Below are positions 1 through 8,100 of a stretch of 15,938 nt of DNA, piece by piece. Positions within the stretch are counted from its first letter, which is position 1. Each line of letters starts with the position of its first letter. Location of the stretch: positions 1 to 15,938 of the forward strand of contig CAYGUK010000095.1 of assembly GCA_964352985.1 (NCBI GenBank), written 5' to 3'. The notes under the pieces are model-generated. The model searched no databases, had not been told where the DNA came from, and was given only the letters and a program-made list of their open reading frames with translations. The position numbers and the translations under genes are program-made. The DNA comes from CAYGUK01 sp964352985. GTDB lineage: Bacteria > Pseudomonadota > Gammaproteobacteria > JAHCLG01.

Positions 1-362
1 ATCGAGGTGGTGCTTGTCAAAGTATTGGAATCTGTATTTGTACTTGTAGAGGGTATGTGTGCATGAGCGTAACAACAGGCTAAGCAGTAAGCAATTGACC
101 CTAAAACCATCATAGGGATTCCGCCACCTAATAATAATTTATCATCATCTTTTAGAACACCTGCAATTGCGATAATACTTGAGATAGCAGTCAATGCTAA
201 TAAGATTTTAGAAGCTCGTTTTAGATTTTTACGTTTTTTGGAAAGCCTACTTTCACTAAAAAATGATGGTGAACTTCTTTGATAATTAGCAGCATCACTA
301 GTTAATTGATCAATTAAATCTGATGTTTGAAAACTTGGAGCTTGTTCGGGGTTTGAATGCAT
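1..362 (-). CDS. Two-helix membrane protein, partial (C-terminus outside window)
   Basis: An open frame reads from an ATG at 360-362 leftward to the window edge without a stop, giving 120 residues. The first ~50 residues are polar and Ser-rich and end in a basic stretch (SKKRKNLKRASK). Two hydrophobic segments follow: about residues 53-70 (ILLALTAISSIIAIAGVL) and 77-98 (containing GGGIPMMVLGSIAYCLACC). A short acidic loop (KDDDK) joins them, and a Ser/Thr-rich tail runs off the edge. The basic flank before helix 1 suggests the N-terminus faces the cytoplasm. No strong Shine-Dalgarno is visible. I do not recognise a family. A helical-hairpin inner-membrane protein or a secreted effector with a membrane hairpin are both possible, and no function can be assigned. 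Confidence 0.6.
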   Translation of the reverse strand, partial: MHSNPEQAPSFQTSDLIDQLTSDAANYQRSSPSFFSESRLSKKRKNLKRASKILLALTAISSIIAIAGVLKDDDKLLLGGGIPMMVLGSIAYCLACCYAHAHIPSTSTNTDSNTLTSTTS

Positions 363-525
363 AGTAATTATCTATTGTAAAATTTATGCGTGCATCATAT
401 CATTTGAAATAGGTTTGTTTATCGTTAATAAATACAGAGATAGTTTAAATTTCTATATTGGTGATCTATTTGTAATGCTTTTTGAGAAGATATTTAAAGT
501 AATTTTTTTCATTCTATCAATCAGA

Positions 526-3516
526 CTACTCCGAATATCTACACCCTGTAATCGAAAAACTACTACAACCATAAAAGCGCCGGCCACTTTTTGCATTCAT
601 TCTTTCAACTAAAAAACCATGATCGCAATCACGACAACTTTTAAAGTTTTGTTTGCAAACTTTATTATCACATTGGTGAGTGTAGTTATTTATTTTTTTC
701 ACCAAGCCATCTTTACATATTGGGCATGTCATTTCTAAGTAACCGCAGCCGTCGATGTTGCTACAAAAGTAATAGAATAAAGCAACATCATATTTTGATA
801 CTTTTTTCTTTAATACACCTAAGTCACATTCATTACAAAATCGTGGTTTATTAATTGAAACAATTTTATCAGGATAATCGACTTCTAATTCTCTAACAAA
901 ACAAGAAGGATTGTTTTTATCAACGAGTAAAAAAATGTGATCCTTGGCGCGTGTTAATGACACATAAAACAATCGTCTTTCTTCAGCATACCTGAATTCT
1001 TCTTTATATGGTAAAAATAATTCTAAGATCGGATCGCTATCTACGCGCGAGGGGAAACCAAGGGTTTGATCGATCAAGTCTAAGATGATGACTTGCTTGG
1101 CTTCTAATCCTTTAGATTTATGTGCGGTCATGGGTTTAACTTTTAGATTCTTACATTCCTCTTTAAAAGGAGTAATGGTATCGAGAATATGATCGTCAGT
1201 CACTTTGTATCGGCCAATAACAAAAACATCAGTTTTTTTATTTTGCTTTTCTATAGTTTGTAATATTTGGTCGAATAGTTCAAATTTCTGTTCTGCACTT
1301 TCATAATAATAAATCGTTATTGGTTTGTTGTTTGCTTTATTAAAAGCAGTGATTTCTTTGTTTAACTGTTTAGGATTTTTTTGAATAAACGTTGATGCGA
1401 CTGCAGTAATTTGGTCATTGGAGCGGAAAGTCATATCGAGTTTGATCGATTCCGTAGTACCAAAGTGTTGCGGAAAGTCTTTCATCACCGAGACATCGCT
1501 GCCAGTGAATCGATATATCGATTGCCAATCATCACCAACACACATCAATTTACAATGCTGATGACTATTGATTTTTAATTGTTGTAATAGTTTAATCTTT
1601 CCGCGAGAAGTATCCTGAAATTCATCAACAATAATATATTTGTAGTTTTCATTGATATCATAGTTTTGATAAATCTTAATCGCATTGTTAATCATGCTCG
1701 GAAAATCAGTGCGTTTATCATTGGCTAATTCATTTTTATACTTATGGGTGAATGCCTCGAACAATTGCAAATATTGTAGAATGCGGATCGGATCATGGAA
1801 TTCATTAGCGCGTGATTTAAGCTGACTATAATTTAAGTAATTACCATAGAATTGGTCGATCGTACTTTTTAAAAGTTTAATAGCACGTTTAAAATATTTG
1901 ATGTCCCGTCCTAATTTATCAAGAAACGATTGAATATTATCATCCTTGATAACTGCAACGCCGGTATCTTCAAATTTTTTGATCAAATTGCTAATCAGAT
2001 TCCCTTCAAAACGCTCATAACTAAAAGTTTGAATAAGTTTGGTTTTATTTTTTTTATGAACGCCAATTTTCCATTTAATACCATCTACATAACTTTGCTG
2101 GTCCTTAATAAAAGGCGCGGTTTTGTTATTGCGGTCAATACCAAAATGTTCGAGATAAATATCATAATCAGTTAAATAAAAATCGGGTTTATATTCTTTG
2201 CGATTATTGCTACTAACTTTATACGGATATACTTCTTCATAACTATAATTAATCTTGTGTAAAAATAGGAAATTAGCAATTTCGAGTTCTTCGAAACTTT
2301 TAACATGATGCCCACCCATAGTTCGATAAAGACTATTGGCCAATAAAGATTTATATTCTTTTTCATCGTCATAATCGAGTGCATTGTGATAAAAGCTGTC
2401 TTGATAAACAAATACATTTAAAAACAATTCTCGCAGTTGATCATCTTTAAGCAGCTCAATGAAGATATTCTCGACGAAGTTCGTATATTCAAAATTACTA
2501 TTCTTAACATCATCGGTAATCACTTTAAGCGATTTATTGTAATGCTTATTAATTTTATTACCAAAGCCATGGAAAGTATCAACCTGTATTTGGCTTACTG
2601 TTGGTAAGCAGGTAAAAGGATTATTAGGCAAACCATTAAATTTAGTAAATCGATTCTTTAATCGAGCAATGATTTCTCGTTTAACTTCATTACTAAAAGA
2701 GATTAATAAAATTTCATCAGGCTGTGCTAAACCTTTAAGGAGAATATAGGCAATCTTGGCAATAATAACACTCGTTTTACCAGAACCCGCACCAGCGATA
2801 ATCAGATTATTATCTTCATCGGTCACCACCGATTCTTTTTGTTTTAATGTTAACGGATTACTTTCAATGTTGTTGAACAGAAATTCGTATTTAATAATCT
2901 CAGCCTCAACAAATTTTGTATTATGTGAGCGAACAGTTGCTTTATCAAAATAGTTTTTTAATTGACTTATATTATTAAGCAGAATATCAGTCAATTCATT
3001 TGCATAAAATTGAAAATCAAATATTTTATTTAAATACCAATATTGCTCATGCCATTTTTTATAGAGTGTATCTGTTAAATATCGATCATTAGACAACAAG
3101 ATATTAAATTGCTCAACAGCTTCAAGAATAGATGACTCGTAATCTCTCAAAAAACTGAGAACAAATAATCGTCGGCTGCGCTCGACAATCGACACTAATT
3201 TTATACAAGTTCTGGATTTCAGCGCCGTCAATTTTCCACAAAATTTATCTGAATTGATTTGCAGTGATGAAAACAAAAAGCCTTGCTTGACTACGATGTG
3301 ATTATACAAATTGGTTATCGTATCTTTATAGATTTTTTTATCGTTAATAAATTGCAAAGAATTACGATTAAAACGCAAATAAGCCGTATCTTTATTCAAC
3401 GAAAATAGTCTTGCCACCCAGTGTTTTTTTACTGTTATATACATTGGTTTTTCCCAAGTAAAAAAATGAAAAATTATTTCAAAGAAGTGGAGGAAGATCT
3501 GAAAAAAGGTTCTCAT
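526..3516 (-). CDS. Helicase IV (HelD/UvrD-type) superfamily 1 helicase with inserted nuclease-like domain
   Basis: This is an ATP-dependent 3'-5' DNA helicase of the UvrD/Rep superfamily, closest in layout to helicase IV. The first ~200 residues resemble the helicase IV N-terminal region. Walker A is AGAGSGKT (241-248) and Walker B is VDEFQDT (630-636). Other motifs visible are VGDDWQSIYRF (660-670), TFRSN (near 696), TAHKSKGLEA, and EERRLFYVSLTRAK. An insertion at about residues 400-500 looks like a restriction-endonuclease fold: an acidic helix (KSFEELEIANFL), PDF with D445, E456, then a lysine-rich KTKLIQT strand. The last ~95 residues hold paired CxxC zinc fingers, the final one of topoisomerase C4 type. 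E. coli HelD is about 684 residues, so this is much longer. The listed start gives a Phe-rich 24-residue leader. The ATG at 3442-3444 (protein starting MYITVKKHW) is a likelier start. The frame is intact, unlike its neighbours. helD is the nearest named relative. Confidence 0.9.
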   Translation of the reverse strand: MRTFFQIFLHFFEIIFHFFTWEKPMYITVKKHWVARLFSLNKDTAYLRFNRNSLQFINDKKIYKDTITNLYNHIVVKQGFLFSSLQINSDKFCGKLTALKSRTCIKLVSIVERSRRLFVLSFLRDYESSILEAVEQFNILLSNDRYLTDTLYKKWHEQYWYLNKIFDFQFYANELTDILLNNISQLKNYFDKATVRSHNTKFVEAEIIKYEFLFNNIESNPLTLKQKESVVTDEDNNLIIAGAGSGKTSVIIAKIAYILLKGLAQPDEILLISFSNEVKREIIARLKNRFTKFNGLPNNPFTCLPTVSQIQVDTFHGFGNKINKHYNKSLKVITDDVKNSNFEYTNFVENIFIELLKDDQLRELFLNVFVYQDSFYHNALDYDDEKEYKSLLANSLYRTMGGHHVKSFEELEIANFLFLHKINYSYEEVYPYKVSSNNRKEYKPDFYLTDYDIYLEHFGIDRNNKTAPFIKDQQSYVDGIKWKIGVHKKNKTKLIQTFSYERFEGNLISNLIKKFEDTGVAVIKDDNIQSFLDKLGRDIKYFKRAIKLLKSTIDQFYGNYLNYSQLKSRANEFHDPIRILQYLQLFEAFTHKYKNELANDKRTDFPSMINNAIKIYQNYDINENYKYIIVDEFQDTSRGKIKLLQQLKINSHQHCKLMCVGDDWQSIYRFTGSDVSVMKDFPQHFGTTESIKLDMTFRSNDQITAVASTFIQKNPKQLNKEITAFNKANNKPITIYYYESAEQKFELFDQILQTIEKQNKKTDVFVIGRYKVTDDHILDTITPFKEECKNLKVKPMTAHKSKGLEAKQVIILDLIDQTLGFPSRVDSDPILELFLPYKEEFRYAEERRLFYVSLTRAKDHIFLLVDKNNPSCFVRELEVDYPDKIVSINKPRFCNECDLGVLKKKVSKYDVALFYYFCSNIDGCGYLEMTCPICKDGLVKKINNYTHQCDNKVCKQNFKSCRDCDHGFLVERMNAKSGRRFYGCSSFSITGCRYSE

Positions 3517-3542
3517 TCTGACGACGTATTGTCAAGATAAAA

Positions 3543-3674
3543 ATGCAATTAAATCTATTTATTTTAGATAGTTATCTTATTAATAATAAGTATAAAAATG
3601 ATATTGTTATTGCGGATGTGCAATATCTGCAAATGAACGAAATATGGAAAAGCTTCTATACTATATATAAGTAA
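3543..3674 (+). CDS. Possible small ORF, 43 residues
   Basis: An ATG opens a 43-codon frame that starts MQLNLFILDSYLINN and ends in TAA, lying between the divergent helicase and HD genes. Its composition is protein-like, but no clear Shine-Dalgarno precedes it. It ends 28 bases before the HD gene start. It could be a short leader ORF, a remnant, or chance in AT-rich DNA. I do not recognise it. Confidence 0.2.
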   Translation: MQLNLFILDSYLINNKYKNDIVIADVQYLQMNEIWKSFYTIYK

Positions 3675-3690
3675 TTAATAGTATTAGCTG

Positions 3691-3697
3691 AAGGGAG
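3691..3697 (+). promoter_or_regulatory. Ribosome binding site fixing the HD gene start
   Basis: AAGGGAG lies five bases before the ATG at 3703. It is the strongest Shine-Dalgarno in this part of the window. It shows that the HD gene starts at 3703, upstream of the frame break, and not at the TTG at 3803 that merely opens the long frame. Confidence 0.75.
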
Positions 3698-3702
3698 TTG
3701 CT

Positions 3703-5155
3703 ATGTGGGCAATAAATGACCCAATTCATGGATTGATGGAGTTTTAATGAGGTCGAAAAAACAGCTATAAAAGCAGTTATTGATAATCCTGATTTTCAAA
3801 GATTGAAGCATATTAAACAATTAGGATTAGCTTATTTAGTTTATCCATCTGCTGATCACACAAGATTTTCACATTCATTAGGTGTTGCTTATTTAATAAA
3901 GAAAATCTCAAATTCAATGAAAATCAAACCTAATGTTGATAAGTTAAACAAATCAAAAGCAAATAAGAATGAAGATTATCATATTGCATTAATTCTAGCT
4001 GGATTGTTGCATGATATTGGGCATGGACCATTTTCACATGCTATTGAGGGATGTTATAAAGATATAGGAATAACACATGAAGATTTTTCAAGAGTAATTA
4101 TTAAGAAAATTACCAAGAATGATAAAAATAGCCTGGGGAAAAATTTGCAATTAGCTGAAAAAATTCTATTTGATGAAAAACTTAAGCCAGAGTTTCTTCA
4201 TGATATTATCTCTTCTAGTCTTGATGCAGATCGAATGGATTATTTATTAAGAGATGCGCATTACTGCGGTGTTGAATATGGTAAGTATGATCCAAATTGG
4301 ATTATTCATAATCTAACAATATCTCATAATCATTTAGGTATAGAGCTTGACGGGATTTCAACTGTTGAACAAATTTTATTTGCTAGGAGATTAATGAACA
4401 AACAAGTGTATTTACACAAAAAGAAATCAACCTGTGAGCTTTTATTTGCTAAATTTCTTTTATTGTTTCGAGAGTTAATTTCAATAAAATATGTTAATAA
4501 AAACAAAATAGTTAAACTACTTCCTTGTTCAAAGTCTTTAGTTAATTTTTTTATAAAACACGATGAAATTAAAAACAAGTCAAATCATGGTGATGTATCA
4601 AAAAACAAGATTTCACAGAACGAAAAAATTTGTTTAGCAAATGATTTGTTAAAAGATTTTTTAGCTTTAACAGAGAATAATATTTTAAGGGTAATGGAAT
4701 TTTTTATTGATAAAAATAATGTCAATAAATTTAAAAAGACATTATCTTCTAAAGCATTATCTGAATGTAAAAAGGCTATTGATAATATGAATATTCTCTC
4801 AAATATGATATTAACTAGAAATTTACCTCAAGTTTACTATGTTGCGCCTAGTCTAGAAAGTGATCTTAAAGATTCTGTAACTAAATATGCTAATGAATAT
4901 AATTTAAATGAAGAGCAAATAAGCGTAAATAAGCCTGATTTTGTAACTTATAAGTCTAAAGCGCCTATCTATGTCAATGTTAAACCGATTGAGCAACGTA
5001 CTTTAATAACAGAACTATCTTATCCTCTTAAAGCCTTATCAGACACCTCAGAAGATCTTCTGTTTGTGTATTTCGATAAAAACTTGAAGGAAGCACAAAG
5101 AAAAAAAATAAAAAATAAATTAGAAAAGGCTGGTTTTATTAGAACTTCTAATTAA
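3703..5155 (+). pseudogene. HD-domain dNTPase/phosphohydrolase (SAMHD1/COG1078-like), frameshifted at codon 14
   Basis: This is a metal-dependent HD-superfamily hydrolase of the deoxynucleotide triphosphohydrolase type. Translation from 3703 gives the family's start MWAINDPIHGLMEF, then meets TAA TGA at 3745-3750. The next frame continues at once with NEVEKTAIKAV and runs about 470 residues to 5155. One extra T in the run at 3742-3745 explains the break. In the rejoined protein the metal ligands are at about H57 (HTRFSHSLGV), H103-D104 (LLHDIGHGPFSH) and D174 (SSLDADRMDYLLRDA). All are intact, so the lesion is recent, a sequencing error, or a +1 recoding site, since UUU can slip to UUU at a stop. 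Without a shift, initiation at TTG 3803 would lose the conserved DPIHG segment. The family cleaves dNTPs or related nucleotides; the substrate here is unknown. Confidence 0.85.
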
Positions 5156-5172
5156 CTCTAAATTGATTTCCC

Positions 5173-5604
5173 TCACCCACCCCTCAAATGATAAACCATC
5201 ATCCCAATAATTTTACCTCTACTACCTGAATCAACAGTTACCGTAGCCCAGTTATCGTTATTAGGAATTAACTCAAAATAATTATAACCTTTGCCATCTT
5301 TACCATTGTCACGGTATTTTCTAAAGATAACAGTTTTATCACTTTCAATAATAGCCAATACATCTTGGCCGGGATTGGGTTTGTTCGATGGATCGATGAT
5401 GATGATATCGCCGGCATTATAAATTGGTGCCATGCTATCGTCTTCGATGGTGAGTGCGAATTTTAATGAATATTTAACTGAACGCGAAATAGAAATAGCA
5501 AAAGGGATGATTGAGCATGGCAGTAGGCGCAAGCTCGCAGCAGTTAAAATATTTCTATTTTTACTGTTAGATATCACATCGACAACATCAAACAAAAACT
5601 GCAA
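5173..5604 (-). pseudogene. LexA/phage-repressor-type S24 peptidase domain, N-terminal DNA-binding half missing
   Basis: The C-terminal ~96 residues are a clear S24 (LexA/CI-type) self-cleaving peptidase domain. It begins FALTIEDDSMAP with the catalytic Ser, followed by GDIIIIDPSNKPNPGQ, and the catalytic Lys in TVIFRKYR. It ends with GKIIGMMVYHLRGG. Such repressors normally carry an N-terminal helix-turn-helix and autocleave on RecA activation. Here the homology stops sharply at about 5460. The remaining open frame up to 5604 does not look like a repressor and has only a TTG-type start. That part is the antisense of a LuxR domain on the plus strand. I read the S24 domain as a 5'-truncated remnant of a prophage or integrative-element repressor, probably not functional. 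The convergent HD gene ends 17 bases away. Confidence 0.75.
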
Positions 5605-5658
5605 TGTCAGAATATGTTTGAATTGGGCGTTAGGATTAGGGAGATTAAACTACCTTAA
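5462..5658 (+). pseudogene. LuxR-type helix-turn-helix DNA-binding domain fragment, frameshifted
   Basis: The plus strand encodes a LuxR C-terminal DNA-binding domain split over two frames. The first frame reads YLTEREIEIAKGMIEHGSRR then KLAA up to about 5546. The second reads NISIFTVRYHIDNIKQKL, then QCQNMFELGVRIREIKLP and a TAA at 5656-5658. Joined, they match the LuxR pattern LTxREIE...G...(K/R)xIA...IS..TV..HI.NI..KL in correct order and spacing. One missing A in the A run at 5546-5549 restores the frame. The sensor or autoinducer-binding part upstream is absent. The fragment begins within about 10 bases of where the S24 homology on the other strand ends, so a rearrangement joined two regulator remnants. 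Not functional as it stands. Confidence 0.7.
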
Positions 5659-5903
5659 AGCCATTTTTGTGAGGATGAACATGCTGATAACATTTTTCTA
5701 ATGCATTATTCATCGCTATTGCTGCTGTAACTATCAGTACTGTTTCTCCACAGTTATCTGCGTCTAACATCGCATCTAAAAGTTTAATTCCAGCGGGACT
5801 GTCAAGAAACTCTTTTTGAGCAGGATATTTTATGAAGGCTGCAGTTTGTTTTTTCATCGCGACGGATCCATGAGAGATCTTTTAATGAATCTAATGAAAA
5901 CAT
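5645..5903 (-). pseudogene. Small unknown protein, apparently frameshifted near its start
   Basis: A 70-codon frame (5645-5857) starts MKKQTAAFIKYPAQKEFL, has a helical middle (SPAGIKLLDAMLDADNC), and ends HPHKNGFKVV. Its ATG at 5855-5857 has no Shine-Dalgarno. A better start lies upstream at 5901-5903, where GGAAATATT precedes ATG and the frame reads MFSLDSLKDLSWIRRDEKT before running out of phase. Removing one A near 5838-5843 would join the two into a protein of about 85 residues. This is inference. I do not recognise the family. Its place between a repressor remnant and a divergent ribbon-helix-helix gene suggests it belonged to an integrated element's control region. Confidence 0.4.
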
Positions 5904-6048
5904 AATATTTCCTATTTTATTATTATTTATATTTATTATATTATAACAAAATTTTATTACTAAAATATGACAATCCTATCATTTTGCACAATTTCTCAAA
6001 CCTCTATCCCTGCTAGCATTATCACATCAATAACAATCAGGTGTGACG
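5904..6048. promoter_or_regulatory. Divergent AT-rich control region
   Basis: This 145-base stretch separates the minus-strand small ORF from the plus-strand ribbon-helix-helix gene, the usual arrangement of an immunity or control region. It is extremely AT-rich on the left. On the minus strand a TATAAT-like hexamer lies at about 5938-5943 and a TTGTCA at about 5966-5971, with spacing too long to pair well. No clear symmetric operator is visible. Promoter activity is inferred from position and composition only. Confidence 0.3.
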
Positions 6049-6243
6049 ATGACAGAGCAAAAAGAACCACAAACACAATTAAGTTTAGTTGTACCACTGC
6101 GATATAAGCAGTTATTACAAGTTTGCGCCCGCTATCATTGTCGCTCAATGACAGCAGAAGTACTGAGTTGCCTTATTGATCGTTTTCAACGTGTGGAATA
6201 TACAGTTTTAATAACCCTATTATTTTTAACAGTTTTTCTTTAA
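6049..6243 (+). CDS. Arc/MetJ-type ribbon-helix-helix DNA-binding protein
   Basis: This encodes 64 residues. The pattern LSLVVPLRYKQLLQVCARYH then CRSMTAEVLSCLIDRF fits the Arc family. A short beta strand is followed by helix A (residues about 19-30), an R-S-M-T turn, and helix B (TAEVLSCLIDRF). Such proteins dimerise and insert the paired strand into the DNA major groove. Phage Arc and Mnt, and many antitoxins, are of this type. I chose ATG 6049 because AGGTG sits five bases upstream; a GTG two codons earlier is in frame. The last ~15 residues (YTVLITLLFLTVFL) are hydrophobic and unusual for the family, so the true tail may be lost. It lies divergent to the repressor remnant and probably autoregulates. 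No partner toxin is apparent. Confidence 0.65.
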   Translation: MTEQKEPQTQLSLVVPLRYKQLLQVCARYHCRSMTAEVLSCLIDRFQRVEYTVLITLLFLTVFL

Positions 6244-6365
6244 AACATAACTGCTTGATTAAATCAATTCTTTATTAAGTTATTGAATCTCAATTATGAT
6301 GAGATTTATTATGAATAACATTTTCTATAATTTATTAAAGTATGAACTTTGTTTAAGAAAATTTT

Positions 6366-7046
6366 ATGTATAGTGAATTATCTCAAGCTGAGCAAAGTAA
6401 AACTCAAATTGATATTTTCTTAAGTGATCCAGGTTTGAATGTGATAAGCACCATAGGTTGTTTGATAACGGATTTGGAATCTAGAGAATCTTATCATTTT
6501 CACCTGTGTTTTAATGCAATGCCATATACATCTGAAAAAATTAGCGAATTATTCAGTGAAGCAAGTTCTTCTTGTGTAATCAGTCATGTGAGTTTGCTCA
6601 GTCCAATCTCACTACTTGAGCAACAAGGAGGTGAATCATTATTGCAAAAATATACGAAAATGTTTGCAGCACCACCTTCAGATAGTTGTCTTGGTGAAAA
6701 CTGCGCAAGCAGAGTAGATCAAGTCCTACAAGATTTTTTTCCTAAAGAGAACAATAGAATTATACCTTTTTTTCATACTGTGCGTTGTTTGTGTTTAGCT
6801 TGCTCTGCTCCAACCTTTATTTGTTCTGGTGGTTGTAGTTTATTTTTATCACCACCATGTATTGATGCCCCAAGAACAATTATGACTAAAGCTCAAATGA
6901 TGAAAAACTGCTGTTGCATTTCAGCAGGAAGCCGAACATCTGTTTTATCACAATCTGAAGAACCACAATCTGTTAAACTAAAACCTGATACAGAAAGTAC
7001 TCCATTACGGCAAGCTATGATAGCCCCAAGAAAAACAACGCAATAA
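6366..7046 (+). CDS. Cysteine-rich protein of unknown function
   Basis: A 226-residue frame starts MYSELSQAEQSKTQIDIFL. The second half is unusually rich in cysteine for a cytoplasmic protein: CLGENCASRVDQVL (about 106-119), TVRCLCLACSAPTFICSGGC, and NCCCIS. The tail is polar (SQSEEPQSVKLKPDTESTPL). I do not recognise a family. Two pieces, ISHVSLLSPISLL (about residues 74-86) and GENCASRVDQVL, loosely resemble the His and Asn-Cys motifs of permuted papain-like folds. Their spacing is short, so this is only a hint. The Shine-Dalgarno is weak (AAGAAAAT). The stop at 7044-7046 is followed in the same frame by the VirB4 remnant, but the two parts do not look like one protein. A secreted effector or a remnant gene are both possible. 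Confidence 0.5.
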   Translation: MYSELSQAEQSKTQIDIFLSDPGLNVISTIGCLITDLESRESYHFHLCFNAMPYTSEKISELFSEASSSCVISHVSLLSPISLLEQQGGESLLQKYTKMFAAPPSDSCLGENCASRVDQVLQDFFPKENNRIIPFFHTVRCLCLACSAPTFICSGGCSLFLSPPCIDAPRTIMTKAQMMKNCCCISAGSRTSVLSQSEEPQSVKLKPDTESTPLRQAMIAPRKTTQ

Positions 7047-7478
7047 AGTTTAATTCAATATTTGATTTATCTTCCAAAAAAATCAAGCGGTAATATAATT
7101 AATAACATTGTTAAATCAGACTTTGCAACAATCATTCAACGCGCTTGTCCTGCGCGAATTTATTTACCTAATTCTTCTGTGTGCGAAGAAGCAATTTATA
7201 ACAGCTATCAACAATTTGGTTTAATTGAGCAACAAATAAATATTATTGCTAATGCTGTTGGCAAACGAGAATATTATTATCATTCGCCGTTAGGCAATCG
7301 ATTATTTAATCTTGATTTGGGTGAGCTATCCAAAGCATTTTGTTGTGTGGAGAGTAAGGAGGATTTGGCGGAGTTTGAAAGAATATTAAAAACAAATAGT
7401 TATGACTGGATAAATGAATGGTTAGCTTATAAGAAGTTGACGGATTGGTGCAACTATTATAGGATGCATTACAAATAA
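7047..7478 (+). pseudogene. C-terminal fragment of a VirB4/TrbE-family conjugation ATPase
   Basis: About 130 residues match the end of VirB4/TrbE, the hexameric ATPase that powers type IV secretion and conjugation. The family's C-terminal signatures are in order: ACPARIYLPN, then YQQFGLIEQQINIIANA, then KREYYYHSPLGNRLFNLDLG, then ERILKTN and INEWLAYKKL. Full-length proteins have about 800 residues with Walker A and B motifs upstream; none of that is here. The homology begins around IINNIVKSDFATIIQ. The only available start is TTG at 7062, and the frame is open back to the stop of the preceding gene at 7044-7046. The fragment cannot act as an ATPase. It is evidence that a conjugative plasmid or integrative element once sat here. 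Confidence 0.75.
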
Positions 7479-7494
7479 AAATAAGATAATAGTA

Positions 7495-8100
7495 GTGAAA
7501 ATAAAAGTAAATCCGTTAATCAAGAAAATCATAAAAAATCATGGCTTCCAAATTGAGATTATTCCACAAGAATATATTCGTTATCCTTTGTCTTTGAGTT
7601 TAGCTGCCGTTAGTAGTGGTGTATTAGTAAAGCCAGATCATAATACACTTAATGAAAAAAATAAAAGATTGTTCTTTAATCACTATAAAAAAACATCAAA
7701 AATGAGATATTTTGATGAAGGAATATTTATTATTCTTTCAAATAAACAGGGCGTTCCAGTTGCTTTTTCATCTGCTACTTTTGTTTCAGATAATAAAAAG
7801 CTAAGGTTAGATGATTTCTATGTGGGAAGTAAGAAAAACGGAATTGGAAGACTTATGATGTTAGCGTTATTAGACAGTGCACGCCAATGTGGTATAACAG
7901 AAATTTATTTAGCTCCCTCGGAAGAAGGTATACCTTTTTACAGGAAATTTGGTTATAGAAATATGAGCGCTGATGAGTCTGAATGGGATGATATGCAATT
8001 AAAGCTACTTGATACTAATGGAGCATATGACTATTTTCGGAAATATTATGAGGAATTAAGAAAATCTTCAACAAATGAATACGCCTATTCGCCTTATTAA
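7495..8100 (+). CDS. GNAT-family N-acetyltransferase
   Basis: A 201-residue protein with the GNAT fold, which transfers acetyl from acetyl-CoA to an amine. Visible elements are the beta4 strand LRLDDFYVGS (about 103-112), the pyrophosphate-binding loop KNGIGRLMMLALLDSARQC (motif A, Q/RxxGxG/A type), and EIYLAPSEEGIPFYRKFGYR (motif B, about 138-158). An N-terminal ~50-residue region precedes the fold. The C-terminus (YDYFRKYYEELRK) is helical and charged. The start is GTG at 7495 with only a weak purine run upstream. The gene follows the VirB4 remnant by 16 bases. The substrate cannot be told from sequence. The frame is undamaged, so the gene is probably expressed. Confidence 0.75.
   Translation: MKIKVNPLIKKIIKNHGFQIEIIPQEYIRYPLSLSLAAVSSGVLVKPDHNTLNEKNKRLFFNHYKKTSKMRYFDEGIFIILSNKQGVPVAFSSATFVSDNKKLRLDDFYVGSKKNGIGRLMMLALLDSARQCGITEIYLAPSEEGIPFYRKFGYRNMSADESEWDDMQLKLLDTNGAYDYFRKYYEELRKSSTNEYAYSPY

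Noticed and set aside
3747..3770. TAATGA overlap as translational coupling into a downstream HD frame
   Set aside because: The ATG in that overlap is in the third frame and stops after seven codons, so it cannot restart the HD protein.
5432..5701. An 89-codon plus-strand frame as an intact gene
   Set aside because: Only its middle (LTEREIE...KLAA) is real, as the first half of a LuxR domain. The flanks are antisense to the S24 domain and out of frame with the second LuxR half.
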